From NCBI GenBank assembly GCA_013400115.1, contig VXBP01000322.1:17455-81454 (forward strand): a DNA stretch of 64,000 nt, in the 5' to 3' direction. Origin of the DNA: Rhinopomastus cyanomelas. Its lineage: Eukaryota; Chordata; Aves; Bucerotiformes; Rhinopomastidae. The notes beneath the pieces were generated by a model that searched no databases, was not told the origin of the DNA, and saw only the letters and a list, made by a program, of their open reading frames with translations. Shown here in pieces: positions 41,388 to 52,200 of the stretch; the stretch's first letter is position 1, and every line of letters starts with the position of its first letter. The translations under genes were made by a program, and so were the position numbers.

Positions 41388-41621
41388 TACAGCAGACTGT
41401 ACATGTCTGGGTAGGAGATTTTTCACAGAACAAGTGTGCAGCATCCTGCTAGGCTGTGAAGATGTCAGGATCTGTGCATTCTTGGACTCCTTTCATTGCT
41501 CATTGTGAGGAACAAGCTAAAAGCTCCAGAATTTGAGGGACTGTGCAAATCACTTTTTTTTTTTACCCTGGGATTAATCTTCTTCTTTTAGTGTTTTCTG
41601 GTGTTTGGTTAGGGACCTCAA
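41388..41621. other. Unannotated unique sequence
   Basis: Only a T-run (41552-41563) stands out. Confidence 0.45.
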
Positions 41622-41892
41622 ATCATAGAATCATAGAATCATTAGGGATTGGAAAGGACCTTGAAAGATCATCTAGTCCAATCATAGAATCATTAGGGAT
41701 TGGAAGGGACCTTGAAAGATCATCCAGTCCAATCATAGAATCATTAGGGATTGGAAGGGACCTTGAAGGATCAACTAGTCCAATCATAGAATCATTAGGG
41801 ATTGGAAAGGACCTTGAAGGATCAACTAGTCCAATCCCTCTGCCACAGCAGGATCACCTAGACCAAGTCACACAGGAACACATCTAGGCAGT
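41622..41892 (-). mobile_element. CR1-A with a four-fold repeated 3' tail
   Basis: Antisense. The segment ATTAGGGATTGGAAGGGACC to CTAGTCCAATCATAGAATC occurs four times at an exact 51-bp period (ATTAGGG at 41641, 41692, 41743 and 41794) before the element continues normally into CCCTCTGCCACAGCAGG and CACATCTAGG. Copies 1-2 share GAAAGATCATC and copies 3-4 share GAAGGATCAAC. Confidence 0.96.
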
Positions 41893-43029
41893 TCTTATAT
41901 CACGAAAAGGTTTAGATTTTTTATACCTTCTACTAGGGCCAGCTGAAAGAGCTTTGAGCTGCATTATTGATTCTGATCTAATATGGTATCAATATGATTT
42001 TACAGTGTAGATAGAACAGGTGCCATGATCAGCTCCAACACTACCTGTTAATGTTAGCCCAGATGATTTTCTATTGTATAACGTGATCACAATTGGACAA
42101 GGTCCTTCCTTGGCTCCTCACACGAGCAGGTGTGTGTTTTTTATGTTCTCAAGCCTAATCAATATGTCCTGTTTTATTGGGGTGGTGACAGAGTCACTGC
42201 CAAAGGACTGATGAGGCTAAATGCTTCGTGCTGCTGTTTCACCATCCATTTCTGTGCAATGGCTGTCATTCTGGAGAGATTAGGTATTGTACGTTGAGGA
42301 ACACACTCATGGCCCTTTTGTGTTTGCCTTCATAATGACAACAACAGTGACAAAAGGACTGGTGGGAGCAGTAATACAAGCAGTAATAAACATCTAAATA
42401 CCTGTCCTGTGTAGCATCCTCCTGCTCTGTGTAAACGCTGGTCATCTTTTGTCTTCGGCGAGCTCCAAGATGCTCCACGTTTCCAAGCTGTCCTTCACAG
42501 ATACTCCTTTCAAGGTTGAGGTGTTGTTGGAAGTGAACAGCAGTAGCTTTGAAATATATTATTTAAGCTGGGGAGTGACACACACCCTACCCTACTCCTG
42601 TGAGAGTAGCTGTGCAGTCACTTAATGAGGTAGCTGAAGACATCCCCGGTCCTTTCCTCGCTTTGAGCCCAGATGCCAGAGGCAAAACGGCGAGCGTTGC
42701 TTCCGCGTGTGCTGAAAGGGTCACTTTTGACTTGCTGAGCTGTTAAATCCTGTCTCCTTTGTTCTGCAATCCAAGGCCAAAGCACTGTAGTAGTAGTTTC
42801 TGCTGAGAAGCACAGCCTTGTAAAATGGGGTGTTATGGTGAATATAAACTTGACCATATTCTGCTCCCTTTGGAGTGCAGGACATATCTCTCCAAGAAGG
42901 TAGCTGGGTCTCTAACCCAACTGCCTGCTGTTATTCATGCAGAGTAGCAACCAGAACACAACTATTCCAGTGGTGCTCATCTCCTGCTCCAGTAGCACTG
43001 AAACAGAGGCAGAGGAGTATTACGTAGTG
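41893..43029. other. Unannotated unique sequence
   Basis: 1.1 kb with no recognised repeat; AT-rich towards the left. Minus frames of 70-79 codons have no domain. Confidence 0.45.
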
Positions 43030-43322
43030 ATCATAGAATCACAGGATCGTTAGGGATTAGAAGGGACCTCGAAAGATCATCCAGTCCAATCCTGCTGACA
43101 GAGCACAATCATCTAGACCAAGTCACACAGGAACACATCCAAGAGGGTTTTAAACATCTCCAGTGAAGGAGACTCCACAACCTTCCTGGGCAGCCACTTC
43201 CAGTGCTGTCACCCTCACTGGGAAGAAGTTCCTTCTCATATTTAGAGACATTAATGAGGTCACCCCTCAGTCTCCTCTTTTCCAAGCTAAAGAGACCCAG
43301 CTCCCTCAGCCTTTCTTTATAA
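43030..43322 (-). mobile_element. CR1-A with a microhomology deletion
   Basis: Antisense, ATCATAGAATCACAGGATCG to CCTTTCTTTATAAGG. About 150 bp of ORF2 between TTCCTTCTCATAT and ATATTTATAGACATT is missing; the two ends share ATAT. The minus frame 43366-43109 joins LINVSKYEKELLPSEGD. Confidence 0.93.
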
Positions 43323-44342
43323 GGAATCTTTGCATTCAAGCTACTGCTGCCAAGTATCTGCAACAAGGAACTCTCTATCTACCCCAAAAGATGTCTTTAT
43401 GCGAGAAGCTCGTTTCCTTCTTAAACAAGGCTGTGTCTTCTGCAAGGTGCTTTCTTTACAATACACAGACTCAAAGAAGGCTCCAGGAGAAGACACTCTG
43501 TGTAACGTCCCTGCATGTCAGAACACGTGCTCAGAGAGAATCCTTACAAACTCTCCAGCTAACACTTGGATATGCCTGGAATTCTACACACAGGGTGGGT
43601 GTCACATGAACAAGGGAGAATTCATCCATGAGATAAGTTACAGATTTGTGATGCACAGCCCATTAGGTTCTGTTATTTGATTCTCCAAGTTTTCAACGAA
43701 GACAGATTGCCAAACGGGAGAAGAGGCAACGAAAATCCAGTCAATTTATTCTGAAGGACGACCGGTTCTTCCCACACGGCACCGTGTTGGGGCAAGCCTG
43801 CCTTAAATCGGGGCGTATGCAAAGGGTTTACTGAGCAGTCCACATCCAGCCATATTTATTCCATCAAAGCAAATAAAAACTCATCCACAAATTGGAAGCT
43901 CCACTCATTAATCTAATGAGAGTTGTTCTTTCTTCCCATTTCACGTTCATGCCTGTTGGGGACAAGAAGGCTTCTCGTTTTATCATCGTTGTCCATACAG
44001 CCACCCCACACCCAGGAATCTGTGATGACTGCATTTTTGAAAGAGTGTCTCCCCAGGGACTGTAATTATTCATCTTTCAGGAGACACAAGATCTATAATA
44101 CACAAGTGCTGCAGACAAGAACTAGTTTACAGGTTTATCTCATGACTGAAAGTATAATCCATCTTCCCTGGCATGATTTAGGAGGAGCTGCATCAGAAAA
44201 GAAAGAAAGTGGGTCAGCCCCATTTCAACTTGTATTCCCTTGATTGGAAAGGTCCTATTCCTTCAATTTCTCATTGAAGGGAATCATAGAATCACAGAAT
44301 CATGTGAGAAATAATGCTTGAGTGAGCAGAAGGATCATGAAA
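43323..44342. other. Unannotated unique sequence
   Basis: Plus frames of 148 codons (43163-43609, starting in CR1) and 116 codons (43330-43680) overlap in different frames and have no known domain. An octamer scrap (ATCATAGAATCACAGAATC) at 44282-44302 is probably a CR1 tail end. Confidence 0.45.
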
Positions 44343-44624
44343 TAGGATCATAGAATCATTAGGAATTGGAAGGACCTCGAGAGATCATCTAGTCCATCCC
44401 CCTGACACAGCAGGATCACCTAGACCAAGTCTCACAAGAACACATCCAGGTGGGTCTTAAACCTCTCCAGAGAAGGAGACTCCACAACCTCCCTGGGCAG
44501 CCTGTTCCAGTGCTCTGTCACCCTCACTGGGAAGAAGTTCCTTCTGATATTTACACGGAACCACCTATGTTCCAGCTGACACCCATTGCCCCTTGTCCTA
44601 TCACCAGATGACACTGAGAAGAGA
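44343..44624 (-). mobile_element. CR1-A, 5'-truncated copy
   Basis: Antisense, ATCATAGAATCATTAGGAAT to GATGACACTGAGAAGAG. The minus frame 44920-44432 contains LFSVSSGDRTRGNGCQLEHR and RRNFFPVRVTEHWNRLPREV, extended upstream by unrelated sequence. Confidence 0.94.
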
Positions 44625-44748
44625 TGGACCCTGTATTTCCTGTGTCCTGCAGCACCCCTTGCAGCCACTGGGATTGTGACTGCACCAGGTTTGGACTCAC
44701 TGCAAGCTTTCTTTCCCCAGAAGTGACCCCTCCTGTCTTCACCTTTGC

Positions 44749-44853
44749 CCACCTGGATACGTTCCTGTGCGACTGGAATCTGATCTAAGGGTTGGGGGAT
44801 TGGACTGGATGATCCTTTGAGACCCCTTCCAATCCCTAACGTTCTGTGATTAG
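44749..44853 (+). mobile_element. Diverged CR1-A 3' fragment
   Basis: Sense, CACCTGGATACGTTCCTGTG to CTAACGTTCTGTGATTAG. The middle reads TCTGATCTAAGGGTTGGGGG in place of the standard GGTGATCCTGCTGTGGCAGG. Confidence 0.85.
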
Positions 44854-45167
44854 CAAGCAGACCAGTGAAGTTCTGCTTCAGATGGAGATAGTGGAGATAT
44901 GTAAACCTCATCATCTCCATGACTGAAGAATCAAGCTATTGTTAGAGAACTTGCCTACAGTAACGAGATTTCCTTCATGGTCAAATGCTGGCATCAGCCT
45001 CTGAATAAGGATCCCTAAGATTCCCATGCTTCCTTCAGTTAGTGATACCTCAAGACACTTTCTGGTGTCTCGTCCTTCCTCTTCTCCTAACAAGTCAGTC
45101 ATCTCTGTCACCACCAAGTAACTCTACTGCTACCACTGCAAGTTCATTCTGTAGATGGACTTTGGTC
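44854..45167. other. Unannotated unique sequence
   Basis: Nothing recognised. Confidence 0.45.
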
Positions 45168-45304
45168 GGCTCCCTCAGCCTTTCTTCCTCAGAGAGATAC
45201 TCCACTCCATCATCTTGGGTTGGGTTCTTTCAAGCAGTTCTGTGCCCATCTTGAACTGAGAAGCCCAGAACGAGACACAATATTCCAGATGTTCCAGATG
45301 TGGG
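45168..45304 (-). mobile_element. Diverged CR1 internal fragment
   Basis: Antisense, GGCTCCCTCAGCCTTTCTTC, AGCAGTTCTGTGCCCATCTT and ATATTCCAGATG. It covers the FWASQFKMGTELLE... to EERLRE region; GTTCCAGAT is duplicated at its end. No 3' end is present. Confidence 0.8.
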
Positions 45305-45980
45305 GATTCCTTCACCCCCACATCCCTCTAGTTTCCATGTATACTGAAATCCCCACCTTAGACAACCCATTCCTCTGTGTCCTCCCCTCTCGTGCTGCAA
45401 TAGCCACCAGCATTTCCTAAAGGGTAGACATAGCTCCTCTTTCTGGTTCTGAGACACAACCTGCTGCTCAGCTGCTCCGAGGGATGTGCACTTTTTGTAC
45501 AAACCTTGCTCAAATCTGCTTTCTGCAGGCTGACACAGAGCCATGCCTGGTTAAAGGGCACCGAGTGTCGTCCAGAAAAGGTAATAAAGGACAGCTAACA
45601 CAGAGCACAGGATCTCCAGCAGCAGGTACGTTGGGTAGATTAGGAAGCAAGCAGGGGTCCTGGGTGCTCACGCTTCAAAGCACTTCAAACCACTACAGTT
45701 GGACAGGCAAGGACAACTAAACCGCGCTCCAAACGTCTACTTTTAAGGATCTGACCTTCTGCTGATGTGGTGGCTGGCATTATTAATTCTGAAAGCAACT
45801 GAAGGAGCATATCTGTCTGCATTGCTTTTGCTATCAGAGATTAAATCAGTTCTGCTGAGACTTTGCAGGTGAAAGTCCAAAAACTCTTAACACACCAGTT
45901 CAAAGTTGCAAATAGCAGACTTAAAGGGTTTGAATCCAACCGCTGCTACTCTGGTTATTGCAGCTGTAGCTTATAAATAG
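45305..45980. other. Unannotated unique sequence
   Basis: No repeat recognised. GGGTTTGAATCCAACC at 45938 looks like a tRNA T arm in isolation, without other arms. Frames of 66-104 codons lack domains. Confidence 0.45.
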
Positions 45981-46184
45981 AATCACAAATCATAGAATCA
46001 TTCAGGGTGGAAAAGACCCTTGGGATCATCAAGTCCAACCATCAGTCCTACTCTATAGGTTCCCCCCTAAACCAGATCTCCCAACGCTACATCTAAGCGA
46101 CTTCTCAACACATGCAGGAATGGAGACTCAACCACCACTCTGGACAGACAATTCCAGTGCCTGACCACTCCAGGAAGAATTTCT
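45981..46184 (-). mobile_element. CR1-C 3' fragment
   Basis: Antisense, AATCACAAATCATAGAATCA, GGAAAAGACCCTTGGGATCA and CTCAACCACCACTCTGGACA, ending in the VVRHWN-coding region. A CR1-A in the same orientation begins immediately after it. Confidence 0.88.
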
Positions 46185-46186
46185 TA

Positions 46187-46569
46187 TCATAGAATCATAG
46201 AATCACTAGGGATTGGAAGGGATCTCAAAAGATCATCTAGTCCCATCACCTTGCCACAGCAGGATCACCCAGACCAAGTCACACAGGAACACATCTAAGA
46301 AGGTCTTAAACGTCTCCAGAGAAGGAGACTCCACAACCTCCCTGGGCAGCCTGTTCCAGTGCTCTGTCACCCTCACTGGGAAGAAGTTCCTTCTCATATT
46401 GATGTGGAACCTTCTATGTTCCAGCTGACCCCCGTTGCCCCTTGTCCCATCACTAGATGACATTGAGCAGAGCCTGGCTCCATCCTCTTAACGCCCACCC
46501 TTCAAATATTTATAGACATTAATGAGGTCACACTTCAGTCTCCTCTTCTCCAAGCTAACGAGACCCAGA
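46187..46569 (-). mobile_element. CR1-A, 5'-truncated copy
   Basis: Antisense, ATCATAGAATCATAGAATCA to CTCCAAGCTAACGAGACCCA. The minus frame 46463-46233 reads SSSDGTRGNGGQLEHRRFHI, NMRRNFFPVRVTEHWNRLPR and ends FLCDLVW. Confidence 0.95.
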
Positions 46570-46902
46570 CCATTTTAATGGGTCCCAAGACTTTCAGCAC
46601 ACAAAACCAACACACAACTAAGCTCAGCTTTGGGCCTCACCTACTCATATCTCATCCCTCCAATTATATCATTCTCCCAAAATCCTAACTAATGTATTTC
46701 TTCTAAATCCGAAACCTTTGATGTTTTCAGCTCACCCTCCTCCTCATGCAATTCTAGGGTGGCAAAGTGTGGCAGTCATTGATTTGCCTGGACTCGGTGC
46801 ATTGCTAGTTCTCCATCTCTGCCTCCTGTGTCACTACAGTTTCTCCCTGACATCCATCTTTCTCTGACATTTTTCTAGGAAGCTGACTACTGTGCTTCAT
46901 TT
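46570..46902. other. Unannotated unique sequence
   Basis: Nothing recognised; slightly C- and T-rich. Confidence 0.45.
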
Positions 46903-47221
46903 TGAAGAGTGAGTGTGAGGAGAATGGAGCCAGGCTCTGCTCAGTGTCATCTAGTGATGGGATGAGGGGAAATGAGTGTCAGCTGGAACATAGAAGGTTC
47001 CACATCAATATGAGAAGGAACTTCTTCCCAGTGAGGGTGACAGAGCACTGGAAGGGGCTGCCCAGGGGGGTTGTGGAGTCTCCTTCACTGGAGATGTTTA
47101 AGACCTACCTGGATGTGTTCCTGTGCAAATCGGTCTAGGTGATCCTGCTGTGGCAGGGGGATTGGACTAGATGATCTTTCAAGGTCCCTTCCAATCCCTA
47201 ATGATTCCATGATTCTATGAA
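46903..47221 (+). mobile_element. CR1-A, 5'-truncated copy
   Basis: Sense. ORF2 frame 46902-47138: CEENGARLCSVSSSDGMRGN, MRRNFFPVRVTEHWKGLPRG, ending FLCKSV. The tail ends ATTCCATGATTCTATG. Confidence 0.95.
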
Positions 47222-47930
47222 GCCCTCCCAATGAAGATATCATGTGCCTCCTGGCCACAGGAACATCATATATCCTTGGGGGTGATGTGTTTTCAAGAAC
47301 ATTTTCTTAGCAGTGTGAACCACTTGCTGTTACCTCTTTTAGAAAAGATGATGCTACTTTACTCTTTCCTTCATAAAAAATTATCCAAGGCAGAAATCCT
47401 CTGTTTTCTCTCCAAGTTTCACTCTCAGAGAGGTGAAGAGCCAGTTTTAGAAAGGACATGTACAACAGTTCTGTCCTGTTTTTTCAGAGGAAAAAACCAA
47501 TCTGTTGAAGTGGAAAATGTAAATGACTTCATGCCCCTGGACACGAGATCTGCTAGAAGCTTTGACGCAGCCAGGACAGCCAGACACTGGGGGCATGTTC
47601 ACTGGTTTTCACACGTTATGCCTTGTTTACATGGAGAAAACAAGTCATCTTAGCTTTGCCAATGATTCTAAAGAGCTGGACTGGTGTCTTTGGGACATTA
47701 TCAAAGGAGTAGATACTAATTCATGGACAAATGTGTTCTTAAATCCACTAGTGACAAGAGGCTGCAACAGCTGCAGTGCTGAGCATAAACTTCCACATGA
47801 CTGTGAATTATACACAATCATGTTTCCAATATGATGGAAACCACTCACTACAGAAGTGGTGCTAGCTGGACATCCCAGTTGCTGGCAATAGGACATGGAA
47901 TGAGGAAATAATGGGCAGAGGGGAACCAGA
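47222..47930. other. Unannotated unique sequence
   Basis: Plus frames of 140 (47231-47653) and 103 codons (47523-47834) overlap in different frames and have no recognised domain. No repeat recognised. Confidence 0.45.
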
Positions 47931-47993
47931 GAATCACAGAACATTAGGCACTGGAAGGGGCCTCAAAAGACCATTCAGTCTAATCCCCCTGTG
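47931..47993 (-). mobile_element. CR1-A tail, left part of an interrupted copy
   Basis: Antisense AGAATCACAGAACATTAGGC to CTAATCCCCCTGTG. The expected CACAGCAGGATC does not follow; instead a plus-strand CR1-A tail occupies 47994-48090 and the element continues at 48091 with AACTAGATCAAGTCGC. Confidence 0.88.
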
Positions 47994-48090
47994 CCACTTG
48001 GTCTAGGTGGTCCTGCTGTGGCAGGGGGATTTGACTAGATTATCTTTCAAGGTCCCTTCCAATCTCTAATGATTCTGTGCTTCTGTGATC
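47994..48090 (+). mobile_element. CR1-A tail nested in another CR1-A
   Basis: Sense CACTTGGTCTAGGTGGTCCT to GATTCTGTGCTTCTGTGATC. A 97-bp, very short insertion opposite in orientation to its host. Confidence 0.88.
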
Positions 48091-48740
48091 AACTAGATCA
48101 AGTCGCACTGGAACATGGCCAGGTGGGTTTTAAATGTCTCCGGAGAAGGAGATTCCACAACCCATCCTGGGCTCTGTCACCCTCACCATGAAGAAGTTCC
48201 TTATCAAATTGATGGGGAACCTCCTCTATTCCAGCTCACACCCCTTGTGCTATCATTAGATGCCAGTGAGCAGAGCCTGGCTCCATCCTCCTGACACCCA
48301 CCCTTTCCTTATTTATCAACATCAGTGAGATCATCCCTCAGTCTCCTGTTTTCCAAGCTGAAGAGCCCCAGCTCCCTCAGCCTTTCCTCATCAGGGGGAT
48401 GTTCCACTCCCTTCATCATCTTTGTGGCTCTGTGCTGGACTCTCTCCAGCAATTCTATCCTTCTTGAACTGAGGGGCCAAGAACTAGCCACCATATTGCA
48501 GATGTGGCCTCCCCAGGGCAGAGTAGAAGGGAAGGAGAACCTCCCTCCATCTACTAACCACCCCCCTTCTAATCCACACCAGGATGCCACTGGCCTTCTT
48601 GTGCACAGGTGCACGTTGCTGGCTCATGGTCACCCTGCTGGCCACCAGGACTTCCAGGTCTTGCACAGCTCTGCAACAGGTCAGTCCCCAACCTACCTGG
48701 GGTTGTTCTTGCCCAGATGCCAGACTCTACACTGCCCTTG
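48091..48740 (-). mobile_element. CR1-A, longest A copy, right part
   Basis: Antisense. Reaches further 5' than other A copies: minus-strand segments are LEVLVASRVTMSQQRAPVHK (48666-48484), then FYSALGRPHLQYGG, ELLERVQHRATKMMKGVEHP and EERLRELGLFSLENRRLRDD (48614-48309). Frameshifts separate them, and the region near the stop is damaged. The RT palm is missing. Confidence 0.93.
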
Positions 48741-50411
48741 TCAGATCAGTAACAAGACATGATGTGACACTGCATCCAGTTCTGGAGTCACAACATCCAG
48801 TCCTGGGAGTCATAAGTGCTTCAAATTAAAGAGTACAAGCTGAGACAGAACATCTCTTGGCACACACTAGCTTGTGAAACCACAACAGCACAGGTCCCAC
48901 TCCTCTAGAACCATTCACACACAAACCCCACTTTACAGCTGCCTCCATTGTCCACTTATTGCCTTGGTGTCTTCTGAGGACATCACCAGGATGCTTGGCA
49001 GGAGCACCCCCTTGTCTGTGCAGGGTGTTGTCCAGTTGCATCTTCCCTGCTCCTGCACCACTTGCAAAAAGAAATTGAGGTCATTATAATGAACAACAGT
49101 GGAAGAGAGAGAAGGTAAACAGCAATATGAGCAGTGCTGCCACTGCCAAACACAGCCCTTCGTGCACCTTTCCACAGGTCGTTGCTCGGGTTGAGCACAA
49201 GACATTCTACTGGGGAGGCTGTGGCAGTGGGCAGCAGCACAGAGGAAACTTGTCCTGGCCATCAGGTGAGGTGAAACCTGTGGAGGAGTGACAAAAGGGA
49301 GGCACTGCTCCTCCCAGCAGCAATGCAGGATGAGAGAGACCCTGGGCACGGAGTGGGCAGCAGCACAGGGCAGATGAAGAAGTGCCTGGGAGGATAATGA
49401 AGTCTACCTACACCAGGAAGCAAAGCCTATGTCAGGGGCTTGGTGTTACAGAAGAAAAGACACTTTCCTAAGACACCTGAGAATCTGTAGCAGACCACAG
49501 GGCATTCACAGATCTTGAGGAGCCACTTAAAGCTTCTGGACAGGACTGCAGAATGAGAACTTTCCCAACAACCAGCTTTACTTTGGAATCTTCTGTTCAA
49601 TCTGTCTCCCTCGTCGGTGCCCTGCTTTGTTCTGCTGCACTTTTGTTCTCGCTGCGGTTCAATCTGTTGCTGGGTTGTGGGTAGGTGGTTGTGCCCAGCT
49701 GTACAACAAAACACAGCTCTGGAGCTTTCCTCTCCTCTCAGATGCTCACTTAAAAGGAAATGAGAGGTGGATCCATCTGAAAGTGCCAGCTAATTCGTCG
49801 GGACAACCTAATGATGCAGCTGATGGAACCAAACCAAAGCCAAATCAACGGCGTGTGCAGGGCTACACATCAAGGGGCACGTAGCAGCTGACGTGTAAGG
49901 ATGTGCAGTAACTTGCTGCTCCAAGGTAACCAGGTGATCTGCTGAATCAAGAGACCCCCTTCATTTCACAGGCTGTTGGATCCACTTTGAGTGGCAGGTC
50001 ACTAGAACAAAGTAAGATGGGTTGAGGTGTCTGCTTGTGCATCCTCGAAGAGACAGCCCCTGAGTGGAGCCCTGAGTGATGCCTTCGGACAAAATGTGGG
50101 CTCAGATACCTCGCTGACCACCCATTTGTGGTCAAGTGAAAGGACATACATCACTGGAAAACATTAATAGTAGTCTTCAGGGAAAAACAGTGGAACACAG
50201 TCAGCATTAATCACATCCCTGACTCTGTCTCATGAGGCAAGAGGTCATTTTTTTTCCCCATCAGGAACATCTTGGTACTTAAGGGGGAGAAAATAATGCA
50301 TTCACACTTAAAGGTTTCTGTGGTGTAACCATAGAGATGTGTTAATGTAGTAATCACACACAGCCATGTAGGGACTTGTGCTGGTGTGTGCAAAGGAGGC
50401 TGGCAAAGTCC
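48741..50411. other. Unannotated unique sequence
   Basis: 1.7 kb without a recognised repeat. A 138-codon minus frame (49349-48933), an overlapping 85-codon minus frame and short plus frames lack domains. Confidence 0.45.
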
Positions 50412-50838
50412 TGGAATCACAGAATCCTTAGGGACTGGAAGGGACCTTGAAAGATCATCTAGTCCAATCCCCCTGCCACAGCAGGATCACCCAGACCAAG
50501 TCACATAGGAACACATCCAGGCAGGTTTTAAATGTCTCCAGCGAAGGAGACTCCACAACCATCCTGGGCAGCCTGTTCCAGTGCTCTGTCACCCTCACTG
50601 GGAAGAAGTTCCTTCTGGTATTTATATAAAACCTCTTCTGTTCCAGCTCACACCCACTGCCCCTTGTCCTATCACCAGAAGACATTGAGCAGAGCCTGGC
50701 TCCATCCTCCTGGCACCTTCCCTTCACATATTTTTAGACATTAATGAGGTCACCCCTCAGTCTCCTCCAAGCTCAAGTGACCCAGCTCCTTCAGCCTCTC
50801 CTCATAAGGGAGGTGCTCCACTTCATTCAGCATCCTCC
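50412..50838 (-). mobile_element. CR1-A, 5'-truncated copy
   Basis: Antisense, GGAATCACAGAATCCTTAGG to CATAAGGGAGGTGCTCCACT. The minus frame 50727-50455: KGRCQEDGARLCSMSSGDRT, NTRRNFFPVRVTEHWNRLPR. A 9-bp deletion removes part of LEKRR (CAGTCTCCTCCAAGCTC). Confidence 0.95.
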
Positions 50839-50996
50839 TTTCTCTACACAAATGCATCCTCTTGAAAGACAAGCGAACATGTAAGTTTTACCAAAACAGA
50901 GTTTTCATTTAAAATCTAATAAGCTAGTTCCACTAAAAAATTAAAAGCCTTCTTTGTGGTTTAAATTTGTGCCAGAATCTCCACATGGTCTGTAAC

Positions 50997-51186
50997 ATAG
51001 AATCATAGAATCATTAGGGATTGGAAGGGACCTTGGAAGACCATCCAGTCCAATCCTCCTGACACAACAGGATCACCTAGACCCAGTCACACAGGAACAC
51101 ATCCAGGAGGGTCTTAAACATCTCCAGAGAAGGAGACTCCACCACCCCCCCTGGGCAGCCTGTCCCAGTGCTCTGTCACCCTCACA
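50997..51186 (-). mobile_element. CR1-A 3' fragment
   Basis: Antisense, CATAGAATCATAGAATCATT to AGTGCTCTGTCACCCTCAC. Confidence 0.95.
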
Positions 51187-52066
51187 CACCCAGGGCAGCG
51201 CCGGGGCTTTGCACCGCTCGGAAAGCAGTCCTTCAATTCTCTGAGGCTCTGACACACACACAGCAACTCCGAAATGCCAGAGTGATGCCACTTCATCACT
51301 GCCTGATCCTGCTGAGTGCACTAACAAGGCTCAGATCCTCCACACACACGCTTCAGCACTCGAGTTTATTTCCCTGCAATGACAGTTTGTCTCCTGCTCT
51401 GCTCCTGCCAGGAATCACAATGAACCTGATGTGCACCCGTCAGGTGATGCCGGTGCAGCGAACTGACTTGGTGAAGCTTCTGGACTGGATCAAAGTTCAT
51501 TAGGCTAATCAGCTCCTTTGATAAATCCTTGAAGAGTTGCTCCCAGGCATGGTGTGGACCCATAAATACAAACACTCTTAGCATCCAGAAGATACAGATG
51601 ATGGAGAGGCACCTTAACTGGAGGTTTTTTTGTGCACGTGTGCTGCCAGGGTTATACCGAGCCATATTGCACAGGCTCAGTAAAGCCCAGAAGTGATCCC
51701 ACCTCTGTGGGAGCCCATCCCCAGCACAGCACAGAGACATCTGGCAGTTAACAGCAAAGCTACCAATCATCTCTGAACTCACATTAAAGTAGCCACAGCT
51801 GATCCAACCCCTTGCTGGTGAAAGCCCTGCTTTGGGTTGCTGTAGGTGGCCCCTAGCAGCCCTCCAGCAGCCAGCAGGAAAAAGAAATCCTTCAAGATCT
51901 GAAATGAACTGGGGGGTATTTGGGGATGGAGATGAGGAAGGAGTTGAAGATTTTAGAAATTGCACAAACATTTCTACCTCAGGAACCTCTCCTCTTTAAT
52001 CTTGACAGCATTTTTCATTCCCAGCTCTTTGATATGTTCCAAAGAATTATTGCTCTAAAATGTGAG
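51187..52066. other. Unique sequence with the longest non-CR1 open frame
   Basis: The minus strand is open for 201 codons (51971 to 51366). I recognise no domain: it has a Ser/Pro-rich start, a hydrophobic stretch IICIFWMLRVFVFM near residues 125-140 and no signal for an exon structure. It could be chance, a decayed old element or part of a gene. Confidence 0.4.
51366..51971 (-). CDS. Unrecognised 201-codon open frame
   Basis: The longest open frame in the window that is not CR1. It starts at an ATG at 51971 and ends at a stop before 51366. Composition is mixed, with four or more Trp and one hydrophobic run (IICIFWMLRVFVFM) that could be a membrane segment. No splice sites, Kozak context or homologous family could be assigned. 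It is listed as a candidate only; a chance frame is more likely. Confidence 0.15.
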   Translation of the reverse strand: MFVQFLKSSTPSSSPSPNTPQFISDLEGFLFPAGCWRAARGHLQQPKAGLSPARGWISCGYFNVSSEMIGSFAVNCQMSLCCAGDGLPQRWDHFWALLSLCNMARYNPGSTRAQKNLQLRCLSIICIFWMLRVFVFMGPHHAWEQLFKDLSKELISLMNFDPVQKLHQVSSLHRHHLTGAHQVHCDSWQEQSRRQTVIAGK

Positions 52067-52200
52067 AGTTCACTGGAGACGTTTAAGACCCACCTGGATG
52101 TGTTCCTGTGTGGCTGGGTCTAGGTGATCCTGCTGTGGCAGGGGGGTTGGACTGGATGATCTTTCCAGGTCCCTTCCAATTCCCAATGATTCTATGATAA
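52067..52200 (+). mobile_element. CR1-A 3' fragment
   Basis: Sense, GTTCACTGGAGACGTTTAAG to CAATGATTCTATGAT; encodes LETFKTHLDVFLCGWV and then the tail. Confidence 0.94.

Noticed and set aside
45925..45975. tRNA T-arm-like GGGTTTGAATCCAACC
   Set aside because: Isolated match; the rest of a cloverleaf is not there, and no MIR core follows.
51366..52066. Solo retroviral LTR
   Set aside because: No TG...CA ends with matching target-site duplication, no polyadenylation layout and no flanking viral sequence could be recognised.
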